Shown piece by piece: positions 42,264 through 50,253 of a stretch of 64,000 nt of DNA; the stretch's first letter is position 1; each line of letters opens with the position of its first letter. The notes below the pieces were generated by a model. The model worked only from the letters and a program-made list of their open reading frames with translations, made no database searches and was not told the DNA's origin. Source of the stretch: CAMLOF01 sp041913045 (GTDB lineage Bacteria > Pseudomonadota > Gammaproteobacteria > Burkholderiales > Burkholderiaceae_C); NCBI GenBank assembly GCA_041913045.1, contig JAYSGB010000001.1:1-64000 (forward strand). Direction: 5' to 3'. A program made the translations under genes and the position numbers.

Positions 42264-43397
42264 TTATTTGCGCTTGACTTCACCAGCCTGGGTCATCAGG
42301 CAGGCGGCGACGATGTCATCGTCCATGGGCACTTGCACGGCAGTGGCGTCCTTGGGGAGCACCAGCTTGAGGAAGTCGAGCACGTTGCGCGCGTAGAGGC
42401 TGGAACTGTCTGCCGCCACCAGGGCGGGCAGGTTGGTCTCGCCGATGATGAAGACGCCGTGCTTGTTGACAGTCTTGCCCGCTTCGGTGAGCGGGCAGTT
42501 GCCGTCGGTGCCGTTAGGGCCCTTGCCTGCGGCAATGTCCACGATCACCGAGCCCGGCTTCATGGACTTGACCATGTCCTCGGTGATGAGCACCGGCGCT
42601 GCGCGGCCCGGGATGAGCGCCGTGGAGATGACCACGTCTGCCTGCGCCACGCGCTTGGCCACCTCGGCCTTCTGGCGGTCCAGCCAGCTTTGCGGCATGG
42701 GGCGCGCGTAGCCACCCACGCCTTCGGCGGCTTCCTTCTCCTCGGCGGTCTCGTAGGGCACGTCGATGAACTTGGCGCCCAGCGATTCGACCTGCTCCTT
42801 CACGCTGGGGCGCACGTCGGACGCTTCGATGACCGCGCCCAGGCGCTTGGCGGTGGCAATGGCCTGCAGACCGGCCACGCCCACGCCCAGGATGACGACG
42901 CGCGCGGCCTTGATCGTGCCCGCCGCCGTCATCAGCATGGGGAAGAGGCGCTGGTACTGGTTGGCCGCCATCATCACGGCCTTGTAGCCCGCGATGTTGG
43001 CTTGGCTGGAGAGTACGTCCATGCTCTGCGCCCGGGTGGTGCGGGGTGCGGCTTCGAGCGCGAAACTCGTCAAGCCAGCCGCTGCCAAGCGCTGCAACCC
43101 TTGTGCATCGAAGGGGTTGAGCATGCCCACCAGCGTGGTGCCCGACTTCATGCGCACCAGCTCGGCTTCGTCCGGTGCGCGCACTTTCAACACCAGTTCG
43201 GCGCCCAGCGCAGCGTCGGCATCAACGATCTCGGCGCCAGCCGCGCGGTACGCGTCATCGGTGGCGCTTGCAGCAACACCTGCGCCGCTTTGCACCAGCA
43301 CGCGGTGGCCTTGAGCCACCAACTTCTTCGCCGTTTCGGGCGTGACGGCCACCCGTGTCTCGCCCGCCGCTGTCTCGGCAGGTACGCCTATGAGCAT
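42264..43397 (-). CDS. pntAA: NAD(P) transhydrogenase subunit alpha part 1
   Basis: A 377-residue soluble NAD-binding domain I of the transhydrogenase, related to alanine dehydrogenase. It has MLIGVPAETAAGETRVAVTPE at the start (shown in part), the Rossmann motif VVILGVGVAGLQAIATAKRLG near 170 and GSVIVDIAAGKGPNG. GAGGAG before the ATG gives a clear start. It is the first gene of the operon and divergent from the Nudix gene across an AT-rich stretch. Confidence 0.95.
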   Translation of the reverse strand: MLIGVPAETAAGETRVAVTPETAKKLVAQGHRVLVQSGAGVAASATDDAYRAAGAEIVDADAALGAELVLKVRAPDEAELVRMKSGTTLVGMLNPFDAQGLQRLAAAGLTSFALEAAPRTTRAQSMDVLSSQANIAGYKAVMMAANQYQRLFPMLMTAAGTIKAARVVILGVGVAGLQAIATAKRLGAVIEASDVRPSVKEQVESLGAKFIDVPYETAEEKEAAEGVGGYARPMPQSWLDRQKAEVAKRVAQADVVISTALIPGRAAPVLITEDMVKSMKPGSVIVDIAAGKGPNGTDGNCPLTEAGKTVNKHGVFIIGETNLPALVAADSSSLYARNVLDFLKLVLPKDATAVQVPMDDDIVAACLMTQAGEVKRK

Positions 43398-43495
43398 GTG
43401 AATCTCCTCGCTCTTGTCCCTTCGGGACGGGTTGTTTGCTTTTCAAGCTTACATGCAAATACCGGGCCCAACCATCAAGCAGCCGACAGAAAGAC

Positions 43496-43523
43496 CAAAA
43501 TATAAGAAAACGATGATATTTTG
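43496..43523. promoter_or_regulatory. AT-rich inverted repeat between pntAA and the Nudix gene
   Basis: CAAAATAT (43496-43503) and ATATTTTG (43516-43523) are perfect 8-base arms with a 12-base spacer, an AT-rich island in GC-rich DNA. It lies in the divergent promoter region and may hold promoter elements or a regulator site. Confidence 0.4.
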
Positions 43524-43561
43524 ACGTCGTTCACTTGAGGCGCAACGTCATAATCGGCCGC

Positions 43562-44044
43562 ATGGACACCCGATGGAAACCCAGCGTCACCGTAGCCGCG
43601 ATCATTGAACGCGACGGCCGCTACCTGCTCGTGGAAGAGCACACCCCCGAAGGCCTGCGGCTGAACAACCCCGCTGGCCACCTGGACCCTGGCGAAAGCC
43701 CCCTGGACGGCTGCCGCCGCGAGGCCCTGGAAGAAACCACCCACGCCTTCGAGCCCACCGGGCTGGTCGGCATCTACCTCTCACGCTTCCAACGTCCGGT
43801 CACGGGCGAAGACATCACCTACGTGCGCTTCGCCTTCTGCGGCACCCTGGGCGACGCCGCTGCGGGCCGCAGCCTGGACCATGGCATTGTGCGTACCGTC
43901 TGGCTGACCCCGGACGAAGTGCGCGCCAGCCGCGACCGCCACCGCAGCCCGCTGGTGCTGCAATGCATGGAAGACCACCTGGCTGGCAGGCGCTACCCTC
44001 TCGAACTCATCCACACCGACCCTTCCGTAGCGGCCCTGGGCTGA
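43562..44044 (+). CDS. Nudix hydrolase (NudJ-like)
   Basis: A 160-residue Nudix pyrophosphohydrolase. The Nudix box is GHLDPGESPLDGCRREALEE (near 36-55), though the usual glycine after EE is replaced within TTHAFEP. The N-terminal PSVTVAAIIERDGRYLLVEE and length resemble NudJ, which hydrolyses HMP-pyrophosphate and nucleoside tri- and diphosphates. The ATG at 43562 is preferred over a TTG at 43535 by family N-termini. It lies 13 bases before yaeQ. Confidence 0.86.
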   Translation: MDTRWKPSVTVAAIIERDGRYLLVEEHTPEGLRLNNPAGHLDPGESPLDGCRREALEETTHAFEPTGLVGIYLSRFQRPVTGEDITYVRFAFCGTLGDAAAGRSLDHGIVRTVWLTPDEVRASRDRHRSPLVLQCMEDHLAGRRYPLELIHTDPSVAALG

Positions 44045-44057
44045 CAGCGGCAACCCC

Positions 44058-44618
44058 ATGGCCATCAAATCGACCATCTTCAAGGCGAACCTGCAGATCG
44101 CCGACATCGACCACAACTACTACGCTGACCATGCGCTCACGCTGGCGCGCCACCCCAGCGAGACCGACGAACGCATGATGGTCCGGCTGGCCGCGCTGGC
44201 GCTCAACGCCCACGAGCTGCAGGACATGTGCGGCGGCGACGGCACGCTGGCCTTCGGCGCGGGCCTGTCGGACCCCGAAGACCCGGACGCACACCTGACC
44301 GACTTCACCGGCCGCAAGCGGCTGTGGATAGAGGTGGGGCAGCCCGAAGACAAGCCGCTGGCCAAGGCCTGCAGCCAGGCTGATGCAGTGCGCGTGTATG
44401 CCTACTCACACCCCGCCGACATCTGGTGGAGGGGCATTGAGAGCAAGCTGAGCCGGCTGGACAAGCTGCAGGTCTGGCGCCTGCCGTCCGAAGCCAGCCA
44501 GACCTTGGCCGCCATGGCCGAGCGCAGCATGCAGCTGCAGGCCACGGTGCACGACGGCGTGCTTACCTTGAGCAGCGACAAAGGCAGTGTTTCACTGGAA
44601 CCGTTGCGCTGGAAATAA
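44058..44618 (+). CDS. yaeQ: YaeQ family protein
   Basis: A 186-residue protein matching YaeQ: MAIKSTIFKANLQIADIDHN at the N-terminus, ALTLARHPSETDERMMVRLA, LWIEVGQPEDKPLAKAC and YAYSHPADIWW. YaeQ has a PD-(D/E)XK nuclease-like fold but no established activity; in E. coli it was first noted as affecting haemolysin expression. It probably shares a transcript with the Nudix gene. Confidence 0.94.
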   Translation: MAIKSTIFKANLQIADIDHNYYADHALTLARHPSETDERMMVRLAALALNAHELQDMCGGDGTLAFGAGLSDPEDPDAHLTDFTGRKRLWIEVGQPEDKPLAKACSQADAVRVYAYSHPADIWWRGIESKLSRLDKLQVWRLPSEASQTLAAMAERSMQLQATVHDGVLTLSSDKGSVSLEPLRWK

Positions 44619-44644
44619 GGTGTGTGGGTGCAGGCAGTGCTGCC

Positions 44645-45076
44645 TCACCCCCCTTTTCGTTTGACCGGCCCTGTGGCCTGCCCCTCTTGGTCCTGCGCCT
44701 TCGCAAAGGTCAGAATCACTTCGCGGATGAGCTTGCGCTGTGCAGGGGGCAGGCCCATGAACGCCTCGAAGGTTTCGCGCTCCAGGTAGCCCACGCCTTC
44801 GTCCCATCGCGCGCGCTGTTCGCGCACAGCGTGGCGCACGGCCTCGCCAAACCGCAGCACGTCGGGCTCGGTCTTCAACAGTTGGGCCAGCGTCACCAGC
44901 TTGTCCTGCTCAGGAATTGCTTCACCCCGCAACCAGCGTGAAACCGCCTGGAAGCTCACCGAGCGGCCCCAGTAGTGCGCGTTGAAATGGTTCAGCAGCA
45001 CCCCTGGCCTGGGCTCCAGCCCGACGGCCACCATGGCATCGCGCAAGCGCTGGGCAAATTCCAGTTTGTCGTTCAT
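44645..45076 (-). CDS. XRE-type helix-turn-helix regulator
   Basis: A 143-residue probable DNA-binding protein. The segment YWGRSVSFQAVSRWLRGEAI (near 38-57) with QDKLVTLAQLL is a lambda-repressor-like helix-turn-helix; the C-terminal part (FEAFMGLPPAQRKLIREVI) is helical and may form a dimer. The ATG at 45076 is chosen from the start of the HTH fold; a longer frame to 45112 is possible. A perfect palindrome lies 54 bases upstream, in the region divergent from a small membrane protein gene. The target is unknown. Confidence 0.72.
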   Translation of the reverse strand: MNDKLEFAQRLRDAMVAVGLEPRPGVLLNHFNAHYWGRSVSFQAVSRWLRGEAIPEQDKLVTLAQLLKTEPDVLRFGEAVRHAVREQRARWDEGVGYLERETFEAFMGLPPAQRKLIREVILTFAKAQDQEGQATGPVKRKGG

Positions 45077-45130
45077 GCCCGGGAACTTAAATTTGAGCGA
45101 CACCCAAACCAAACTTTCTGTTGTATATTC

Positions 45131-45151
45131 AATTCAACAGTTTGTTGAATT
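45131..45151. promoter_or_regulatory. Perfect palindrome, probable XRE operator
   Basis: AATTCAACA and TGTTGAATT are perfect 9-base arms with GTT between them. A further half site, TTGTTGAA, occurs at 45172-45179. The site lies between the divergent XRE-type gene and the membrane protein gene and is AT-rich, as expected for a promoter-operator. Confidence 0.68.
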
Positions 45152-45242
45152 ACGAATCGACTCACACCGCATTGTTGAACAGCTCAAGGTGGCGTAGATC
45201 ACTTTTTGAATCACCGGTGCGCCGAACAGGGAGAGGCAAGTC

Positions 45243-45818
45243 ATGCAAAGCCGTCGAACAGCCGTCATGGGCTGGACGCAATCGCTGGTTGTCGTGCTTG
45301 CAGCCATGATCTGCATCAGCGGAGGGCTGCTCACGCACCAACTCCGGCTCGAAAGGCGCCTGCATCACATTGCCACACAAGAGGCGCAAATAGGCGCAAT
45401 CCTCAAGCACATGTACCTTGAAGTGCAGTCCATGCACCGCTTCTGGCTACTGCACGGCAAAAACGGCAAGCCTGCGCAAGAACACCTGATCAATGCACTG
45501 GATCGCTCCCATATCCTGCTTCAGTCACTGAAACAGGCGACAGCGGGAATGAACCTTGACACTCCCCTGCGGGAACTCGACAAGGCCATGGCCGAAAGGC
45601 AAGCGGCCGCATGGGCGCCATCTGCCCAAGAGTCATTGGCTCACTGGCGTCAGGCACTGGACAAAGTTGACAAGGCCTACAGGCAGGCCGTTGCGTCTGC
45701 AAGGCAAGCATCGGCGCAGGGCTACACCCTAGCCCACCACGCGCTGATGCTCACAATGCTGCTGGAGTTCGCGCTCGTCACCTTTGTGGTGTGGCTGGGC
45801 TCCCGCCAAACTGAATAA
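45243..45818 (+). CDS. Two-helix membrane protein with four-helix-bundle-like periplasmic domain
   Basis: A 191-residue protein not recognised as a named family. It has a transmembrane helix at about 12-32, an alpha-helical periplasmic part (about 34-165) with IGAILKHMYLEVQSMHRFWL and regular heptad-like spacing, and a second helix at about 168-187 ending in a short tail. This is the layout of the sensor half of a chemoreceptor or histidine kinase, but no cytosolic signalling domain follows. GGGAGAGG before the ATG supports the start. It is divergent from the XRE gene and may be its target. Confidence 0.65.
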   Translation: MQSRRTAVMGWTQSLVVVLAAMICISGGLLTHQLRLERRLHHIATQEAQIGAILKHMYLEVQSMHRFWLLHGKNGKPAQEHLINALDRSHILLQSLKQATAGMNLDTPLRELDKAMAERQAAAWAPSAQESLAHWRQALDKVDKAYRQAVASARQASAQGYTLAHHALMLTMLLEFALVTFVVWLGSRQTE

Positions 45819-45840
45819 GCGGCTCCCCGCCCACCGCAGG

Positions 45841-45865
45841 AAAAAAAGCCTGCCTTCAGTCAGGC
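45841..45865 (-). terminator. Intrinsic terminator overlapping the rsmE stop codon
   Basis: On the minus strand GCCTG (45865-45861) pairs with CAGGC (45852-45848), followed by seven T (45847-45841). The rsmE stop codon at 45862-45860 overlaps the 5' arm, so the ribosome at the stop could delay folding. Confidence 0.75.
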
Positions 45866-46591
45866 GACAACAGCCAGAGCGAGTGCCGCCAGCGCAGCCG
45901 TTTCAGCACGCAGCACACGCGGCCCCAGCCCTACGGGCACGAAACCCCGCGACAGCAAGGCATCTTCTTCTGCCGCACCCAGGCCGCCTTCGGGGCCGTT
46001 CACCAGCCACATGGGTACCCCGATATCGGCAGGCCAGGCCTGCGCAAAAGGCTGGCTGCCAGCCGCCAGCGACAGCACCCCGCGCCAAGCATCCTGCGTC
46101 CAGGCCGCTTCGCGCAGCCAGGCCTCCAGCGTGCGCACCGGGTGGATGCGCGGCACGCGGTTGCCACCACATTGTTCGCAGGCGCTCACGGCAACAGCCT
46201 GCCAGTGCGCCACCTTCTTCTCGGCACGCTCGTCCTTCAGCCGCAATACGCTGCGCTCGGTCATCAGCGGCTGGATGCTCGCCACACCCAACTCAGTGGC
46301 TTTTTCCACCAACCAGTCCATGCGATCGTTGGCGGGCATACCCACTGCCAGGTGCACGGCGCGGCGCGGCTCGCGATCGGTGGCGTGGTGGGCGCCGACC
46401 TTCACGTCCACGTTGCTCCGCCCCATGCGCAGCACTGTGGCGTCGTATTCGCCTCCGGCCAGCGGGTCGCCAAAGAGGGTGATGGCGTCGCCCGGCTGCA
46501 GGCGCAGCACCTGCACATGGCGGGCGCCCTCGGGCGTCAGCGCCAGTTCCAGGCCAGGCTGCAAAGGCTCGGGGTGATGGATGCGCGGCAT
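45860..46591 (-). CDS. rsmE: 16S rRNA (uracil(1498)-N(3))-methyltransferase
   Basis: A 243-residue SPOUT methyltransferase that methylates U1498 of 16S rRNA with S-adenosylmethionine. It has MPRIHHPEPLQPGLELAL at the N-terminus (PUA-like domain) and the trefoil-knot region KATELGVASIQPLMTERSV, SACEQCGGNRVPRI, and WLVNGPEGGLGAAEEDAL with the cofactor loop. The start at 46591 matches the family; an in-frame codon at 46621 would overlap amgK. It directly follows amgK. Confidence 0.94.
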   Translation of the reverse strand: MPRIHHPEPLQPGLELALTPEGARHVQVLRLQPGDAITLFGDPLAGGEYDATVLRMGRSNVDVKVGAHHATDREPRRAVHLAVGMPANDRMDWLVEKATELGVASIQPLMTERSVLRLKDERAEKKVAHWQAVAVSACEQCGGNRVPRIHPVRTLEAWLREAAWTQDAWRGVLSLAAGSQPFAQAWPADIGVPMWLVNGPEGGLGAAEEDALLSRGFVPVGLGPRVLRAETAALAALALAVVA

Positions 46592-46601
46592 GCCTGCAAG
46601 C

Positions 46602-47693
46602 TCACACGCGGCCGTAGGCAAAACCCGAAGCCGCTTCCCAGCCCTCGACCTTGTCGATCAGGCGCAGCAGCGGGGCCAGTTCGCGGTAGCGCAGGGCCGT
46701 GTTGCGGATGTAGTGGATGAAACGCGGCGCGTCGGCCAGGTACTTGGGCTTGCCGTCGCGCAAGGTGAGGCGCGCGAAGATGCCCGCCACCTTCAGGTGC
46801 CGCTGCAACCCCATCCACTCCACGGCGCGGTAAAAGGCACCAAAGTCCTCGCTCCAGTCCTCAAAGTCCATCAACCCCGCCTTGCGCGCCTGCTCCCAGT
46901 AGCGAATGGTCACATCCAGCACCATGTCCTCCTCCCAGGTAAGGAAGGCGTCACGCATCAGGCTGGCAATGTCGTAGGTGATGGGTCCGTGCACCGCGTC
47001 CTGGAAGTCGAGCACGCTCAGGCGCTGGTTGGCGTCGTCGGCTCGAGGCAGCATCAGGTTGCGGGGCATGTAGTCGCGGTGCACGTAGACGCTGGGCGCC
47101 GCCAGGTTGCGCTGCACGATGAGCGAGAAAGTCTTGGCCAGGGTGTCACGCATGGTGTCGTCCAGCGCCAGGCCCTTGTGCTTTTCCAGGTACCAGTCTG
47201 GGAACAGTTGCAGTTCGCGACGCAGCAGTGCTTCGTCGTAGGCGGGCAGCACGCCGGGCTTGGAGGCCTTCTGCCAGTCCAGCAAGGCGGCGGTGGCGTC
47301 ACGGAAGTAAGGCTGCGCCTGCGCGGGCTGTTCAGGGTTGAGCACGTCCAGCAAGGTGCGCTCACCCACATCTTGCAGCAGCATGAAGCCTTGCGGTTCG
47401 TCCCAGGCAAGAATGGCGGGCACCCGCACGCCCGCATCGCGCAGCAGGCCCGCCACCTTGACGAAAGGCTTGCAATCCTCCTTCTCGGGCGGCGCATCCA
47501 TGATGATCAGGCTACCGCCTGCAGCGCGGTCCACGCGCAGGTAACGGCGAAAGCTCGCGTCTGCAGAAGCAGGGCGAACGCTGCCAGGCACCAGACCATG
47601 TTCGTGAGCCTGCTGGGCCAGCCAGGCCAGAAAAGCGGCTTCACGCTGCGGATCGGACCAGACGACGGCGGGCTGAGTTGATGAGGCTTGCAT
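46602..47693 (-). CDS. amgK: Aminoglycoside phosphotransferase-family sugar kinase, probable AmgK
   Basis: A 363-residue kinase with the APH fold: catalytic loop VHRDYMPRNLML near 203 and metal-binding VLDFQDAVHGP near 231. Similarity in layout and the divergent position next to lptD match AmgK, the anomeric N-acetylmuramate/N-acetylglucosamine kinase of peptidoglycan recycling in Pseudomonas and relatives. There the next gene is murU (nucleotidyltransferase); here rsmE takes that place, so MurU must be elsewhere or absent. It ends 10 bases before the rsmE start. Confidence 0.83.
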   Translation of the reverse strand: MQASSTQPAVVWSDPQREAAFLAWLAQQAHEHGLVPGSVRPASADASFRRYLRVDRAAGGSLIIMDAPPEKEDCKPFVKVAGLLRDAGVRVPAILAWDEPQGFMLLQDVGERTLLDVLNPEQPAQAQPYFRDATAALLDWQKASKPGVLPAYDEALLRRELQLFPDWYLEKHKGLALDDTMRDTLAKTFSLIVQRNLAAPSVYVHRDYMPRNLMLPRADDANQRLSVLDFQDAVHGPITYDIASLMRDAFLTWEEDMVLDVTIRYWEQARKAGLMDFEDWSEDFGAFYRAVEWMGLQRHLKVAGIFARLTLRDGKPKYLADAPRFIHYIRNTALRYRELAPLLRLIDKVEGWEAASGFAYGRV

Positions 47694-47745
47694 GAAAGGA
47701 CGACGGGAAAAGAGGCAACTGAGCGCTTGGTGGGGCTCGTGGATA

Positions 47746-50253
47746 ATGGCAGCCTATTCTACGAACGTGACCGGCGCAGGCCGGACGCGCCGGAGTTGCC
47801 AGCCCTTGAAACCACCTGTTTCCGCGCCCTCACTGCCCAAGCCCCTGGCCAGCCTTTGGTGGCCGCGCCGAGCCGCGCCCCGGCCCTTGTGGTGGTGGCT
47901 GGGCGTCACTGCCTGGCCCGCCGCCGCGCTCGCACAAAGTGACCTGCCCCTGGAACGCGGCGATTTGCCGCTGACCTTGAGCACGCTGCTGCAGGACAAG
48001 CTTGTGCCCAGCGTGGCATCGCAGGCGCCAACTTTCGTGTCTGGCGAACGAATCTCCGGCCAGACAGACGTCAACACCGTGGTCGAAGGCCAGGCGGAAC
48101 TGCGCCGCCACGACACAGTGGTGCGTGCCGAACGGCTGGAACATTTCCAGGCCAGCGACACGGTCGAGGCCAAAGGCAACGTCCGCATCAACCGGCTGGG
48201 CAACATCTACGAAGGGCCGGAACTCAAGCTGAAGCTGGACACCTTCGAGGGCCACTTCGAGCAGCCGCGCTTTTCCATCCTGCGCAACGGTGGACAGGGC
48301 GAAGCCAGCCGGCTGGACTTCCTGGGCGAAGACCGCGCAGTGGCCCATGATGCGCGCTACACCACCTGCCCGCGTCCGGGGCTGAGCCGTTCACGCCCCG
48401 ACTGGGAGGTGCGTGCCAGCCGGATCGAGTTTGACAACCTGGAAGACACGGGCACCGCCACCAACGGTGTGCTGTACTTCAAGGGCGTGCCTCTGCTGGC
48501 ATCGCCCTACGCGAGCTTTCCTCTGTCGGACCGGCGCAAGTCGGGCATGCTGCCCCCCACCATCAACCTGGACGCGCAAAGCGGCCTGGAACTGACGGTT
48601 CCGTACTACCTGAACCTGGCCCCCAACCGCGACGCCACCCTCTACCCCACGCTGATGACCAAGCGTGGCCTGGACCTGGGCGGCGAGTTCCGTTACCTGG
48701 AGCGCAACTACGAAGGCCGGCTGCGCGCGTCCTTCATGGACAACGACAAGCTGCGCAACCGCGACCGCTGGGCGACTTCGGTTCAGCACCAGCAAGCATT
48801 GGGCATAGTGGGGCCCGGCCAGGCGGGGCTGTCGCTCAACCTCAACCGGGTGAGCGATGACAACTACTGGCGCGACTTCCCCCGCACCAGCACAACCCTG
48901 ACCCAGCGCCTGCTGCCCAGCGACGCCACCTTGTCGTGGAACGCAGGGCCGTGGTCGCTCGCGGTGGGCTCCTACCAGTGGCAGACGCTGCAGGACCCCG
49001 ACAGCCCCATCACCCCGCCGTACGATCGCGTGCCGTCACTGACCGCCAACTATCAGCCCAAGGCCTTCTCCATTGGCGGCTCGGACGACTGGCGCTGGTC
49101 GCTGGTGACGAACTTCACCAGGTTTGAAAGCAAGCGCACTGCCACCGTGTGGAACGGCAGCAGCACAGACCAGGCCACCAACCTCAATGGTTCGCGTGCG
49201 ATGGCCGTCGCGCAGTTCGGCAAGACCTGGCAGGCGCCCGGGTGGTACATCAAGCCTGGCTTCCAGCTACACATGCGGCAGTACGACTTCGACCAGTCGC
49301 TGGGCAACGGGCGCAAGAGCATGAGCTATGCCCTGCCCACACTGAGCCTGGACAGCGGCCTTGTCTTCGAGCGCGACACCAGCATCTTCGGCCGCAGCTT
49401 CGTGCAAACGCTGGAGCCGCGCATCTTCTACAGCCACACGCCGTACCGCGACCAAAGCTACCTGCCCAACTACGACAGCGCGGCCTACGACTTCAACCTG
49501 GCAACGATCTTCACCACCAACCCCTACGGGGGCAACGACCGCATTGCCGACGTGCATGCACTCACCGTGGGCGCGACCACACGGCTGATCCACCCCGACT
49601 CCGGCGTGGAGATCCTTAGCCTGGGCGTTGCGCAGCGGCTGCGCATAGACGATCAGCGGGTGACTCTGCCCAACGAAAAGCCGCCGACCGAGCGCTTCAG
49701 CGACATCCTCTTTGGCGGGCGGCTGCAGTGGAACCCGCAGTGGACCCTCAACGGCACGGTGCAGTACAACCCCAAGAGCGGTCAATCCGAGCGGATGACC
49801 CTGGGCGCACGCTATCAGCCCGGCAACTACCGCGTGCTCAACGCCAACTACCGTGTGCAGCGCAACGTCAGCGAGCAGATCGACTTGAGCTGGCAGTGGC
49901 CGCTGAGCGATCTGTTCGGCGGCGCGACGGCCGACCTCGGCCCTGGACGCGGCCTGGGCCCGCACCAGTGGTACAGCGTGGGCCGGGTGAACTACAGCGT
50001 ACAGGACCGCAAGATCGTGGACCTGGTCGCGGGCCTGGAATACGACGCAGGCTGCTGGATCGGCCGCATTGTGCTGGAGCGCCTGCAACAAAGCCGCAGC
50101 GACGCCAACCAGCGCATCCTGTTCCAGTTGGAATTCGTCGGGTTCTCGCGCATCGGCTCCAACCCGCTGCAAACGCTGCGCGACAACGTACCGCGCTACC
50201 AGTACCTGCGTGAAAACACCATCACCCCCAGCCGTTTCGAGCGCTATGAATAA
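47746..50253 (+). CDS. lptD: LPS-assembly protein LptD
   Basis: An outer membrane beta-barrel of about 835 residues that inserts lipopolysaccharide with LptE. An OstA/LptA-like periplasmic domain comes first (QTDVNTVVEGQAELRRHDTV, EAKGNVRINRLGNIYEGPEL), then the LptD barrel with GVLYFKGVPLLASPYASFPL and YYLNLAPNRDATLYPTLMTK. The signal peptide sits around WWWLGVTAWPAAALAQ. The start is uncertain: ATG at 47746 is reported, but GATAAT at 47742-47747 may be a -10 box, and a TTG at 47806 with GGAG upstream would give a more normal signal peptide. It is divergent from amgK and overlaps surA by eight bases. Confidence 0.93.
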   Translation: MAAYSTNVTGAGRTRRSCQPLKPPVSAPSLPKPLASLWWPRRAAPRPLWWWLGVTAWPAAALAQSDLPLERGDLPLTLSTLLQDKLVPSVASQAPTFVSGERISGQTDVNTVVEGQAELRRHDTVVRAERLEHFQASDTVEAKGNVRINRLGNIYEGPELKLKLDTFEGHFEQPRFSILRNGGQGEASRLDFLGEDRAVAHDARYTTCPRPGLSRSRPDWEVRASRIEFDNLEDTGTATNGVLYFKGVPLLASPYASFPLSDRRKSGMLPPTINLDAQSGLELTVPYYLNLAPNRDATLYPTLMTKRGLDLGGEFRYLERNYEGRLRASFMDNDKLRNRDRWATSVQHQQALGIVGPGQAGLSLNLNRVSDDNYWRDFPRTSTTLTQRLLPSDATLSWNAGPWSLAVGSYQWQTLQDPDSPITPPYDRVPSLTANYQPKAFSIGGSDDWRWSLVTNFTRFESKRTATVWNGSSTDQATNLNGSRAMAVAQFGKTWQAPGWYIKPGFQLHMRQYDFDQSLGNGRKSMSYALPTLSLDSGLVFERDTSIFGRSFVQTLEPRIFYSHTPYRDQSYLPNYDSAAYDFNLATIFTTNPYGGNDRIADVHALTVGATTRLIHPDSGVEILSLGVAQRLRIDDQRVTLPNEKPPTERFSDILFGGRLQWNPQWTLNGTVQYNPKSGQSERMTLGARYQPGNYRVLNANYRVQRNVSEQIDLSWQWPLSDLFGGATADLGPGRGLGPHQWYSVGRVNYSVQDRKIVDLVAGLEYDAGCWIGRIVLERLQQSRSDANQRILFQLEFVGFSRIGSNPLQTLRDNVPRYQYLRENTITPSRFERYE

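Noticed and set aside
41889..43505. Plus-strand open frame of 538 codons
   Set aside because: It is antisense to the pntAA-pntAB-pntB operon and spans three real genes.
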